Source of the DNA: Bacteroidia bacterium
GTDB lineage: Bacteria; Bacteroidota; Bacteroidia; Cytophagales; Cyclobacteriaceae
Length of the DNA stretch: 5,207 nt
NCBI GenBank assembly: GCA_025356795.1
Contig: JANXRR010000059.1
Location: forward strand, 1-5,207
Direction of reading: 5' to 3'
Made by a program: the position numbers and the translations under genes. Shown here one piece after another: positions 1 through 5,207 of the stretch. Each line of letters begins with the position of its first letter. Within the stretch, counting starts at the first letter, position 1. Under the pieces are notes generated by a model. The model had not been told where the DNA came from. It saw only the letters and a program-made list of their open reading frames with translations, and ran no database searches.

Positions 1-1769
1 ATGCTGATGTGGTGAACAAAGATTCCAACTATGATGAGAAATTTTGGGAGGAGGTTTCCAAAGAAGCTAATTTAGGTTGGATGATTTTGGTTACTCAAAC
101 CAAGAAAACATTATTTCAAGTATGCACTGGAATAGAGTACACAATGGAAAGTGAAGGCAAACGAACCAAAGGAAAAGTATTTACCAACACACGCGACAAA
201 TATGTTGATAATGTAGTGGAATATGAATTGCAAGAGGGGATTGAATTAGTGCTTTATAAATACGCGGCTGTGTTGTCTTCAGAAAATCACTCGAAGGATA
301 AATTGATAAAAGAATGTATCAAGAAATTAGACCACGCCAAGGCTCAAGGATTTGAAAAACTCCTGGCAACTCATTCAAATGTGTGGGAAGAAAAATGGAA
401 AGCATGTGACATTTTAATTGAAGGCGATGTGGCTGCACAGCAAGGTATTCGGTTCAATATTTTTCAGTTGATGCAGACTTACACAGGTGTAGATGAGCGG
501 TTGAACATTGGCCCGAAGGGTTTCACAGGAGAGAAGTATGGTGGAAGCACCTATTGGGATACTGAAGCGTATTGTTTGCCTTTCTATTTAGGTACTTCTG
601 ACCCTAACATTGCACGCAATTTGTTGATCTATCGCTACAAACATTTGCCTAAAGCCATTGAGAACGCACAAAAGCTTGGCTTTACTGATGGTGCAGCGTT
701 CTATCCATTTGTTACCATGAATGGCGAAGAATGTCACAACGAGTGGGAGATTACATTTGAAGAAATACACCGCACAAGTGCCATGGTATATGCCATGCGC
801 GATTACATTGATTACACAGGCGATAAAAATTATTTGACAGAATTTGGATTGGAAGTCCTTATCGGGATTTCCCGTTTCTGGGCGCAACGCGTTAACTGGT
901 CGGCAGATAAAAGCAAGTATGTTATTCTGGGAGTAACAGGCCCGAACGAATATGAGAACAATGTAAATAACAACTGGTACACCAATTACCTTGGAGCTTG
1001 GACATTGCGCTTCACACAAGATGCAATCAATTATGTGAAGTCTGCAGATTCAGCAAGGTATTATGAGATTGTCGCGAAGACGGCTTTCAACGAACCCGAA
1101 GAAACAGCCAAGTGGAAAGATATTTCTGACAAAATGTATTACGGTGAAGATAAAAACCGTGGCGTTTTTTTGCAACAAGATGGTTTCCTAGATAAAGAAC
1201 TTATTCCTGTAAATCAATTAAGATCAGAAGACAGACCATTAAATCAAAAGTGGTCGTGGGATAGAATACTTCGCTCATGCTACATCAAGCAAGCTGATGT
1301 GCTTCAATGCATGTATTTGTTTGAAGAAGACTTTACAGTTGACCAGATAAAACGAAACTTTGATTTCTACGAACCAATGACGGTACATGAATCCTCGCTG
1401 TCGCCCTGTGTGCATGTTATTTTAGCATCGAAGATTGGCTACAAAGAAAAGGCATACGAGTTTTATTTGCGCACCGCCCGCCTTGACCTTGACGACTATA
1501 ACAACGATACTGAAGATGGCTGCCATATTACTTCTATGGCCGGCACTTGGATGAGCGTTGTAAAAGGTTTTGGTGGCATGAAGATTAAAGATGGCAAACT
1601 TCATTTTGCTCCCTACATTCCAGAACAATGGACTTCTTACAGTTTCAATATCGATTTTAGAGGACGAGTGATTAATGTGAAAGTTTCGAAGAACAAAACA
1701 GAGACTACATTGGCCTCAGGTGAACCGTTGGAAATTGTATTGAATGGAAGTGTGGTGGAGTTGAAGTAG
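1..1769 (+). CDS. GH65 glycoside phosphorylase, probably maltose phosphorylase (5'-truncated by window edge)
   Basis: Inverting GH65 phosphorylases of this type split maltose with phosphate into glucose and beta-glucose 1-phosphate, probably in the cytoplasm. The frame is open from base 3. The GTG at 9 is only the first possible start: the visible 586 residues lack roughly 170 compared with the usual ~750-770, so the true start lies upstream. Residue numbers here count from that GTG. The end of the N-terminal beta-sandwich comes first (to ~95), then a helical linker, the (alpha/alpha)6 barrel (~130-520) and the C-terminal beta domain (~525-586, with APYIPEQW and FRGRVINVKV). The motif GPNEYENN places the expected general acid at E314. 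CHNEWEITFEEIHR (from C242) is the specificity-loop region and reads as maltose type rather than trehalose or kojibiose type. HESSLS (H460-S465) and GCHITSMAGTW (H506) match the phosphate-binding region. The family is certain; the substrate is inferred from motifs. Beta-phosphoglucomutase or maltose transport genes, the usual partners, would have to lie upstream and out of view. Confidence 0.93.
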   Translation, partial: ADVVNKDSNYDEKFWEEVSKEANLGWMILVTQTKKTLFQVCTGIEYTMESEGKRTKGKVFTNTRDKYVDNVVEYELQEGIELVLYKYAAVLSSENHSKDKLIKECIKKLDHAKAQGFEKLLATHSNVWEEKWKACDILIEGDVAAQQGIRFNIFQLMQTYTGVDERLNIGPKGFTGEKYGGSTYWDTEAYCLPFYLGTSDPNIARNLLIYRYKHLPKAIENAQKLGFTDGAAFYPFVTMNGEECHNEWEITFEEIHRTSAMVYAMRDYIDYTGDKNYLTEFGLEVLIGISRFWAQRVNWSADKSKYVILGVTGPNEYENNVNNNWYTNYLGAWTLRFTQDAINYVKSADSARYYEIVAKTAFNEPEETAKWKDISDKMYYGEDKNRGVFLQQDGFLDKELIPVNQLRSEDRPLNQKWSWDRILRSCYIKQADVLQCMYLFEEDFTVDQIKRNFDFYEPMTVHESSLSPCVHVILASKIGYKEKAYEFYLRTARLDLDDYNNDTEDGCHITSMAGTWMSVVKGFGGMKIKDGKLHFAPYIPEQWTSYSFNIDFRGRVINVKVSKNKTETTLASGEPLEIVLNGSVVELK

Positions 1770-1801
1770 TACTTTGGGCTACTCTGTGAGAATTCAAAGT
1801 A
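1770..1801. repeat. Inverted repeat after the GH65 gene, possible weak terminator
   Basis: TACTTTG (1770-1776) is the exact reverse complement of CAAAGTA (1795-1801), and a small CTC/GAG hairpin (1782-1790) sits inside the 18-base loop. It begins directly after the GH65 stop codon, where a terminator would be expected. However, the downstream bases are A-rich, not a T run, so it is not a classical intrinsic terminator on either strand. The rest of the gap, to 1948, shows no ORF, no TAnnTTTG box and no recognisable riboswitch. It ends in an A-rich stretch before ribE. Confidence 0.25.
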
Positions 1802-1948
1802 TGACAAAAAATAAAACAATAGCTGTTAAGGGAATAGAAATATCAGTAATCAAAAGAATATTGATTTCATTTCCTTTCAATAGAATAGCCATCACTCAAA
1901 TAAATCGTTGGTGGTAAATAGTCAATTGAAAAAATTAAGATAGCATTA

Positions 1949-2533
1949 ATGTTCACAGGCATAATAGAATCAACAGGCAAAATAATTTCTATCACTCGTG
2001 ATAAGAGCAATGTGCATTTCAAAATCGAAAGCAATATTAGCAATGAGTTGAAAGTAGATCAAAGTATTTCGCATAATGGAGTTTGTCTTACTGTAACTAG
2101 CATCGAGGGAAATATTCATTCTGTTACTGCCATTGATGAAACACTTAAGAAATCAAACCTTGGTAAATTGAATGTGGATGATTTTGTTAACCTTGAACGT
2201 TGCATGATAGCCAATGGCAGATTCGATGGTCATGTGGTGCAGGGTCATGTAGATCAAATAGGCATTTGCACTTCGGTGAAAGATGAAAATGGAAGTTGGC
2301 TTTATGATTTTGAATATGATCCGGACCTAGGAAATATTACAGTCGAGAAAGGTTCCATTTGTGTGAATGGTGTTAGCCTTACTTGCTTCAACTCAAAAGA
2401 CAATGGCTTTTCCGTTGCCATCATTCCATACACTTATGAGCACACGAACTTCAATCAGCTAAAGAAAGGTGATGTAGTCAACCTAGAGTTTGATATTATT
2501 GGCAAATACGTGAAGCGTTTATTGGGGCGTTGA
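1949..2533 (+). CDS. ribE: Riboflavin synthase (alpha subunit)
   Basis: Riboflavin synthase catalyses the last step of riboflavin synthesis: dismutation of two 6,7-dimethyl-8-ribityllumazine molecules into riboflavin and the ribityl-aminouracil precursor, in the cytosol. The protein opens with the near-invariant MFTGIIE and has 194 residues, close to the family's ~200-215. Two tandem lumazine-binding beta-barrels can be read. The first (~1-95) has SHNGVCLTVTSI (S41, C46, the Ser/Cys pair of the active site), NLERCM and GRFDGHVVQGHVD (H95, H100). The second (~98-187) has the matching GSICVNGVSLTC and VNLEFDIIGKYV. MFTG fixes the ATG start. There is no Shine-Dalgarno sequence, only an A-rich leader, as is usual in Bacteroidota. 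No other rib genes and no FMN-riboswitch-like sequence are visible in the 179 bases upstream, so it appears to be a stand-alone rib gene. Its last 15 bases overlap the end of the convergent PAP2 gene. Confidence 0.97.
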   Translation: MFTGIIESTGKIISITRDKSNVHFKIESNISNELKVDQSISHNGVCLTVTSIEGNIHSVTAIDETLKKSNLGKLNVDDFVNLERCMIANGRFDGHVVQGHVDQIGICTSVKDENGSWLYDFEYDPDLGNITVEKGSICVNGVSLTCFNSKDNGFSVAIIPYTYEHTNFNQLKKGDVVNLEFDIIGKYVKRLLGR

Positions 2534-3097
2534 GGGAGGTATTTTCTTCTCCCGAATTTTATCAACAGCAATAAAACATGACAAACCAACCGTAATTCCT
2601 ATCAATGCTCCGGTTAGTATATCACCTGGATAATGGAGACCTAGGTATATTCTTGAGTAACTCATGATGGTTGCCCAAACAAAAATTAAAAATATCAACT
2701 TATAACTTTTATGCAAGGCAAGCCAAACAAATATGGCCACCCCAAACGTATTGGCAGCATGAGAAGAAGCAAAGCCATACATGCCACCTCTTTCATCGTT
2801 AACTAAATGAATTGCATTTGCCAGCGAGGGCTCGTGCGAGGGTCTCAATCGTTCAAAGAACGGCTTCATTAAACTTGATGTGATTTGATCAGTTAGTAGT
2901 ATAGAGATAATGAGTCCTAAAAGAATTAACCAGCTTCCTTTTTTATAATCTTTTACCAGTAAAAAAATCAACACGAAATAAAGAGGGAGCCAGACCATTG
3001 TTTTCGTAAGAATAGCCATAATAGGATCAAGCCATGGTGTGTGAATCCCATTTAGCCAAAGAAAAACTTGTTCGTCTAATTTCAAAAGTTCTTCCAT
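2519..3097 (-). CDS. PAP2-family integral membrane phosphatase
   Basis: PAP2 (type 2 phosphatidic acid phosphatase) proteins remove phosphate from lipid phosphates or pyrophosphates at the outer face of the inner membrane. Bacterial members include undecaprenyl-pyrophosphate, PgpB-type and lipid A phosphatases. All three signature blocks are present in the 192-residue protein: KPFFERLRP (K78-P86, KX6RP), ASSH (110-113, where PSGH is usual, with catalytic-acid H113 kept), and SRIYLGLHYPGD (S148-D159, SRX5HX3D, with nucleophile H155 and D159). Hydrophobic segments lie at about 33-48, 54-71, 117-128, 132-147 and 159-178, giving a five-to-six-helix topology. There is no cleavable signal peptide. 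The tail is basic (KIREKK), suggesting a cytoplasmic C-terminus. The ATG start gives a normal family length. It is divergent from the FAD oxidoreductase across a 104-base gap and convergent with ribE. The substrate cannot be told from the sequence. Confidence 0.93.
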   Translation of the reverse strand: MEELLKLDEQVFLWLNGIHTPWLDPIMAILTKTMVWLPLYFVLIFLLVKDYKKGSWLILLGLIISILLTDQITSSLMKPFFERLRPSHEPSLANAIHLVNDERGGMYGFASSHAANTFGVAIFVWLALHKSYKLIFLIFVWATIMSYSRIYLGLHYPGDILTGALIGITVGLSCFIAVDKIREKKIPPSTPQ

Positions 3098-3183
3098 ACT
3101 TTGTTAGCATTCATCGAAAACCTTGGCAAAAGAATAAAAATTTTTAAACTATTCTTGAAAAGCTTAATTTAAGGCAAACTAAT

Positions 3184-3191
3184 CAAAAGTA
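3184..3191 (-). promoter_or_regulatory. Candidate -7 box (TACTTTTG) for the PAP2 gene
   Basis: On the minus strand, bases 3191 down to 3184 read TACTTTTG, an exact match to the Bacteroidota -7 consensus TAnnTTTG. It would give a leader of about 80 bases before the PAP2 ATG. No TTG sits at the usual distance upstream, since that position is already inside the divergent oxidoreductase gene. An 8-base match in AT-rich DNA can also occur by chance. No comparable plus-strand box was found for the oxidoreductase in the same 104-base gap. Confidence 0.25.
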
Positions 3192-3201
3192 AAATAGTAG
3201 C

Positions 3202-4683
3202 ATGGAAAAATATGACCTCGTAATAGTAGGAGCAGGCCCCTCAGGTTATGCCTCCGCTATGCGTTCCCTTGACTTCAAAAAGAAAACTTTGTTAATAGAA
3301 CGAAACAAAGTAGGAGGAGCAGGAGTAACTAATGGCGCTCTTTCATCTAAAACATGGTGGGAGTTATCGCGCGATGCTTCCAGCTTTAGGCGAAGTTTAA
3401 ACAGGGTTAACTTAAAAGCCCCCAATTCAAACTTTAGAGAAATTCAAGCGGAAGTTAGAAAAGCTGTTTCTGAACGCATCAATCTTTTGGAAGAACACAT
3501 GGATCAATTAAGAGAATCAAATTACTCTGATCTACTTTCTTTTAAAGTTGGCACTGCCCAATTGCTCAGCAAGAACGAGGTTGAAATTAGCAATGGAATG
3601 CAAACAGAAGTAGTATGGGCAGATCATATTATTCTGGCCACAGGCAGCAGACCAAGATTTTTACCTGAGCTTCCTATTGATGAAAAAATTGTGATGACAA
3701 GCGAAGGTATTGAAAACATGGACGATTTTCCTGAGAGTATGGTAATTGTAGGAGCCGGTGTTATTGGTTGCGAGTATGCCACCATTTTCGCTGGCTTTGG
3801 CAGCACGAAGGTTCATTTAATAGACAAAGGTGCACGTATTTTACCTTTTGAAGATGAAGATGTGGTAAGGATTATTGAGCGCAACATGGAACACAACGAT
3901 GTTTTAATTCATCGTAATTCTAAGTTGATACGAATGGAAATAGTGAATGGCCGTGTTGAATATGAATTGGAATATGCAGAAGGGGGAACTGACATCTTCA
4001 ATGTAGAGAAAGCATTGATATCGGTGGGACGGGTGCCAAACCTGGAAGATTTATGGAGCGATAATGTAAAGATAACTATGTCCAAACGTGGCATCGAGGA
4101 TAATGACACGCAAACCAGCATTTCAAATATTTATGCAGTGGGCGATTTGACTGCCGATATTTCATTAGTGAACGTGGGCGAGTTGGAAGGGCGCTATGCA
4201 GTAGAGAAAATTTTCGGCAAGCCGCTTCGTAAGCTCGTGTATGAAAACATAAGCACCATTATGTTTTTGAACCCCGAAGTAGCCAGCGTGGGCTTGAATG
4301 AAAACCAAGCAAAAGAAAAAGGATTGGAATATAAAGTAGTAACGCTTGAGTATAACACTATCTCTCGCGCCATTGCCATGCGCAACACACAAGGCTTTAT
4401 AAAATTATTGGTGACCAACGAAGAGCCAATGAAAATATTGGGGATGAAAATAATCGGTTTACACTCATCATCGGCCATTCAGGCAGTAGCATTGCTGATC
4501 TCGATGGACAAAGGCATCGAAGAGTTGGCCGAGTGTGTGCACCCCCATCCTTCCATTACCGAAGGCATACAAGAATGCGTACGTATGCTGCTGGGCAAAT
4601 CATTATTCAAACCATTGGCTTTGCGAGGAAGGATAAGCTGCCGCACGTATAAGCAGGGACTGTATGAAGATATTAAGTTTTGA
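3202..4683 (+). CDS. Lpd-like FAD/NAD(P)-dependent oxidoreductase lacking the redox disulfide
   Basis: The fold is that of class I pyridine nucleotide-disulfide oxidoreductases (dihydrolipoamide dehydrogenase, glutathione reductase, SthA). The FAD-binding Rossmann motif is GAGPSG (10-15) with ribose-binding E33. ATGSRP is at 146-151. The nucleotide-binding motif GAGVIG (184-189) ends in acidic D208, which favours NAD over NADP. The second FAD contact, IYAVGD, is at 310-315. The dimerisation domain runs from about 350 and carries HPHPSITE (447-454), keeping the H449/E454 pair of Lpd. The block that is GGTCLNVGCIPSK in Lpd reads GGAGVTNGALSSK here (38-50), so both redox cysteines are replaced, by G41 and A46. 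The remaining cysteines (C190, C445, C459, C480) are far from this site in sequence. Canonical dihydrolipoamide or disulfide reduction is therefore unlikely. An NAD(P)H:quinone or other acceptor reductase, or a transhydrogenase-like role, is possible. At 493 residues it is slightly long, with a basic C-terminal tail (~467-493). No 2-oxoacid dehydrogenase genes are nearby. The ATG start places GAGPSG at the usual distance from the N-terminus. Confidence 0.92.
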   Translation: MEKYDLVIVGAGPSGYASAMRSLDFKKKTLLIERNKVGGAGVTNGALSSKTWWELSRDASSFRRSLNRVNLKAPNSNFREIQAEVRKAVSERINLLEEHMDQLRESNYSDLLSFKVGTAQLLSKNEVEISNGMQTEVVWADHIILATGSRPRFLPELPIDEKIVMTSEGIENMDDFPESMVIVGAGVIGCEYATIFAGFGSTKVHLIDKGARILPFEDEDVVRIIERNMEHNDVLIHRNSKLIRMEIVNGRVEYELEYAEGGTDIFNVEKALISVGRVPNLEDLWSDNVKITMSKRGIEDNDTQTSISNIYAVGDLTADISLVNVGELEGRYAVEKIFGKPLRKLVYENISTIMFLNPEVASVGLNENQAKEKGLEYKVVTLEYNTISRAIAMRNTQGFIKLLVTNEEPMKILGMKIIGLHSSSAIQAVALLISMDKGIEELAECVHPHPSITEGIQECVRMLLGKSLFKPLALRGRISCRTYKQGLYEDIKF

Positions 4684-4691
4684 GTTTCCCC

Positions 4692-4733
4692 CCAAATAAA
4701 ATAGAAAACTTACGGTAAGGAAAAACTTTTTGG
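4692..4733 (+). terminator. Weak nested hairpin after the FAD oxidoreductase gene
   Basis: CCAAA (4692-4696) can pair with TTTGG (4729-4733), and the perfect small palindrome CTTACGGTAAG (4709-4719) lies between them. It starts about 8 bases after the stop codon, a sensible place for termination. The stems are short and AT-rich, and no T run follows immediately. A separate T-rich stretch at 4852-4880, without a clear stem in front of it, could also contribute to stopping transcription. Confidence 0.25.
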
Positions 4734-4883
4734 ATCAATTTTGTGAGTACATTTCCCGCGAAGCAATCTTACACTCTCGGCAGTTTGTGGAGTAGATTCG
4801 TTGCTCATTATTACGATCACCCGCTTGCGCAACCTTTCATATAATTCCTAGTATTTCTTTTTGCTTTTTTATTACTTTTAAGA

Positions 4884-4915
4884 TTGTACAAAGGCACAAT
4901 AAACTAATGTCTTTG
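4884..4915 (+). promoter_or_regulatory. Candidate Bacteroidota-type promoter for the TldD/PmbA-like gene
   Basis: TTG at 4884-4886 is followed after 21 bases by TGTCTTTG (4908-4915). This is one mismatch (G for A at the second position) from the TAnnTTTG -7 consensus, and the spacing is within the range known for Bacteroidota promoters. Transcription would begin near 4922, at the left end of the heptamer array, giving a leader of about 35 bases made almost wholly of the repeats. It rests on consensus matching only. Confidence 0.4.
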
Positions 4916-4919
4916 ACTG

Positions 4920-4954
4920 ACTTACTACTTGATACTCACTACTCAATACTTATT
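4920..4954 (+). repeat. Five tandem heptamers (consensus ACTYRNT) abutting a start codon
   Basis: Read in steps of seven, the stretch is ACTTACT, ACTTGAT, ACTCACT, ACTCAAT, ACTTATT. Every unit starts with ACT, has a pyrimidine at position 4 and a purine at position 5, and ends in T. Units 2-3 against 4-5 also look like a near-duplicate. The preceding seven bases do not fit, so the array has a defined left edge, and it ends two bases before the ATG at 4957. It resembles short tandem heptanucleotide repeats seen between genes in other bacteria. Function is unknown; it occupies the position of the 5' untranslated leader. Confidence 0.6.
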
Positions 4955-4956
4955 AG

Positions 4957-5207
4957 ATGAAAAGACGTGATTTTGTTCAGTTGGCAGGGCTGGGTTTAGG
5001 AGGTTTAACCTTGCCTTTTCCTATGATGGGAAACTCGGTTTCTGTAGAAGCGCTACTAGAAATGCCTCTTACTGTGAGTCAAAAAAAGCAATTAGCTGAT
5101 GTAGCGTTAAATACTGCGAAGAGCGGGGGAGCATCTTATGCCGATGTTCGGATTGGCAGATATTTAAATCAATTCATTAATACCAGAGAAACACGTGTGC
5201 AAGGCAT
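4957..5207 (+). CDS. TldD/PmbA-family protein with twin-arginine signal, N-terminal part (3'-truncated by window edge)
   Basis: Only the first 83 codons are visible and the frame is open to the edge. The N-terminus [20 protein letters not shown] has a twin arginine (R3-R4), F6 in the expected place and a glycine/leucine-rich hydrophobic stretch (~9-22), which is a Tat-type export signal. No lipobox cysteine is visible. After a short linker, residues ~41-83 ([24 protein letters not shown], then [11 protein letters not shown]) match the start of the TldD/PmbA metallopeptidase fold, in particular the GASYADVR and TRETRVQG stretches. The zinc-binding HExxxH motif that would mark an active TldD-type subunit lies beyond the window, so TldD and the PmbA/TldE type cannot be separated. 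Studied TldD/TldE pairs (microcin B17 maturation, CcdA degradation) are cytoplasmic, so an export signal is notable. The start is set by the signal peptide and the close upstream repeats; there is no Shine-Dalgarno sequence. A partner tldE/pmbA gene would be expected downstream. Confidence 0.8.
   Translation, partial: MKRRDFVQLAGLGLGGLTLPFPMMGNSVSVEALLEMPLTVSQKKQLADVALNTAKSGGASYADVRIGRYLNQFINTRETRVQG

Noticed and set aside
588..1019. Minus-strand ORF of 143 codons inside the GH65 gene
   Set aside because: It lies opposite strongly conserved GH65 motifs, and its translation shows no recognisable domain; it is a shadow of the real gene.
1770..1948. Possible FMN riboswitch upstream of ribE
   Set aside because: The conserved RFN-element boxes expected for an FMN riboswitch are not visible, and the region is AT-rich without the needed multi-stem layout.
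3098..3201. Plus-strand promoter for the FAD oxidoreductase in the divergent gap
   Set aside because: TTG triplets exist (3123, 3155), but no TAnnTTTG-like box sits at a suitable distance after either.
3624..4478. Several minus-strand ORFs of 60-94 codons opposite the FAD oxidoreductase gene
   Set aside because: They overlap one another and the conserved flavoprotein coding frame and show no protein-like motifs; they are shadows.
4710..4808. Minus-strand ORF of 32 codons (MSNESTPQTAESVRLLRGK...) in the gap before the TldD-like gene
   Set aside because: It is short, has no recognisable family, no ribosome-binding or promoter signal, and ends in the hairpin region. The frame stays open for only about 9 codons before the ATG. 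It could be a relic of an old gene, but nothing supports that.
4825..4832. 8-base palindrome TTGCGCAA
   Set aside because: Too short to mean anything alone. It has no loop for a hairpin and no second copy nearby to suggest an operator.
1..5207. A mobile element, defence system or CRISPR locus
   Set aside because: All identified genes are metabolic or membrane housekeeping types. No transposase, integrase, terminal inverted repeats, spacer-repeat arrays or tRNA-associated attachment sites were seen.

Overview
The window looks like chromosomal DNA from a member of the Bacteroidota, probably Cytophagales-like. The composition is AT-leaning, and gene starts are preceded by A-rich stretches rather than Shine-Dalgarno sequences. 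One TTG ... TAnnTTTG-like promoter can be proposed. The protein styles also fit: a maltose-phosphorylase-type GH65, a PAP2 protein with ASSH in place of PSGH, and a TldD/PmbA-family protein with a twin-arginine leader. The assignment is inference from style, not from a marker gene.

Layout: (1) 1-1769, +, the C-terminal ~590 residues of a GH65 phosphorylase, most likely maltose phosphorylase, cut by the left window edge. (2) 1949-2533, +, ribE, riboflavin synthase. (3) 2519-3097, -, a PAP2-family membrane phosphatase, convergent with ribE and overlapping its 3' end by 15 bases. (4) 3202-4683, +, a two-dinucleotide-fold flavoprotein shaped like dihydrolipoamide dehydrogenase but lacking both redox-active cysteines. 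(5) 4684-4956, a 273-base intergenic stretch with a weak hairpin, a T-rich run, a candidate promoter and five tandem heptamers ending two bases before the next start codon. (6) 4957 to the right edge, +, the N-terminus of a TldD/PmbA-family protein with a Tat-type signal, cut by the window edge.

The genes do not form one pathway. GH65 serves alpha-glucan/maltose catabolism, ribE supplies flavin, PAP2 acts on membrane lipid phosphates, and the flavoprotein is a pyridine-nucleotide-linked FAD enzyme of unknown substrate. RibE and the flavoprotein share only the flavin theme, and a convergent gene separates them. This looks like an ordinary chromosomal region, not a mobile island or defence locus. 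No tRNA, rRNA, CRISPR array or insertion sequence was seen. The two observations most worth following are the loss of both cysteines in the Lpd-like protein, with its His-Glu pair kept, and the heptamer array upstream of the exported TldD-like protein.
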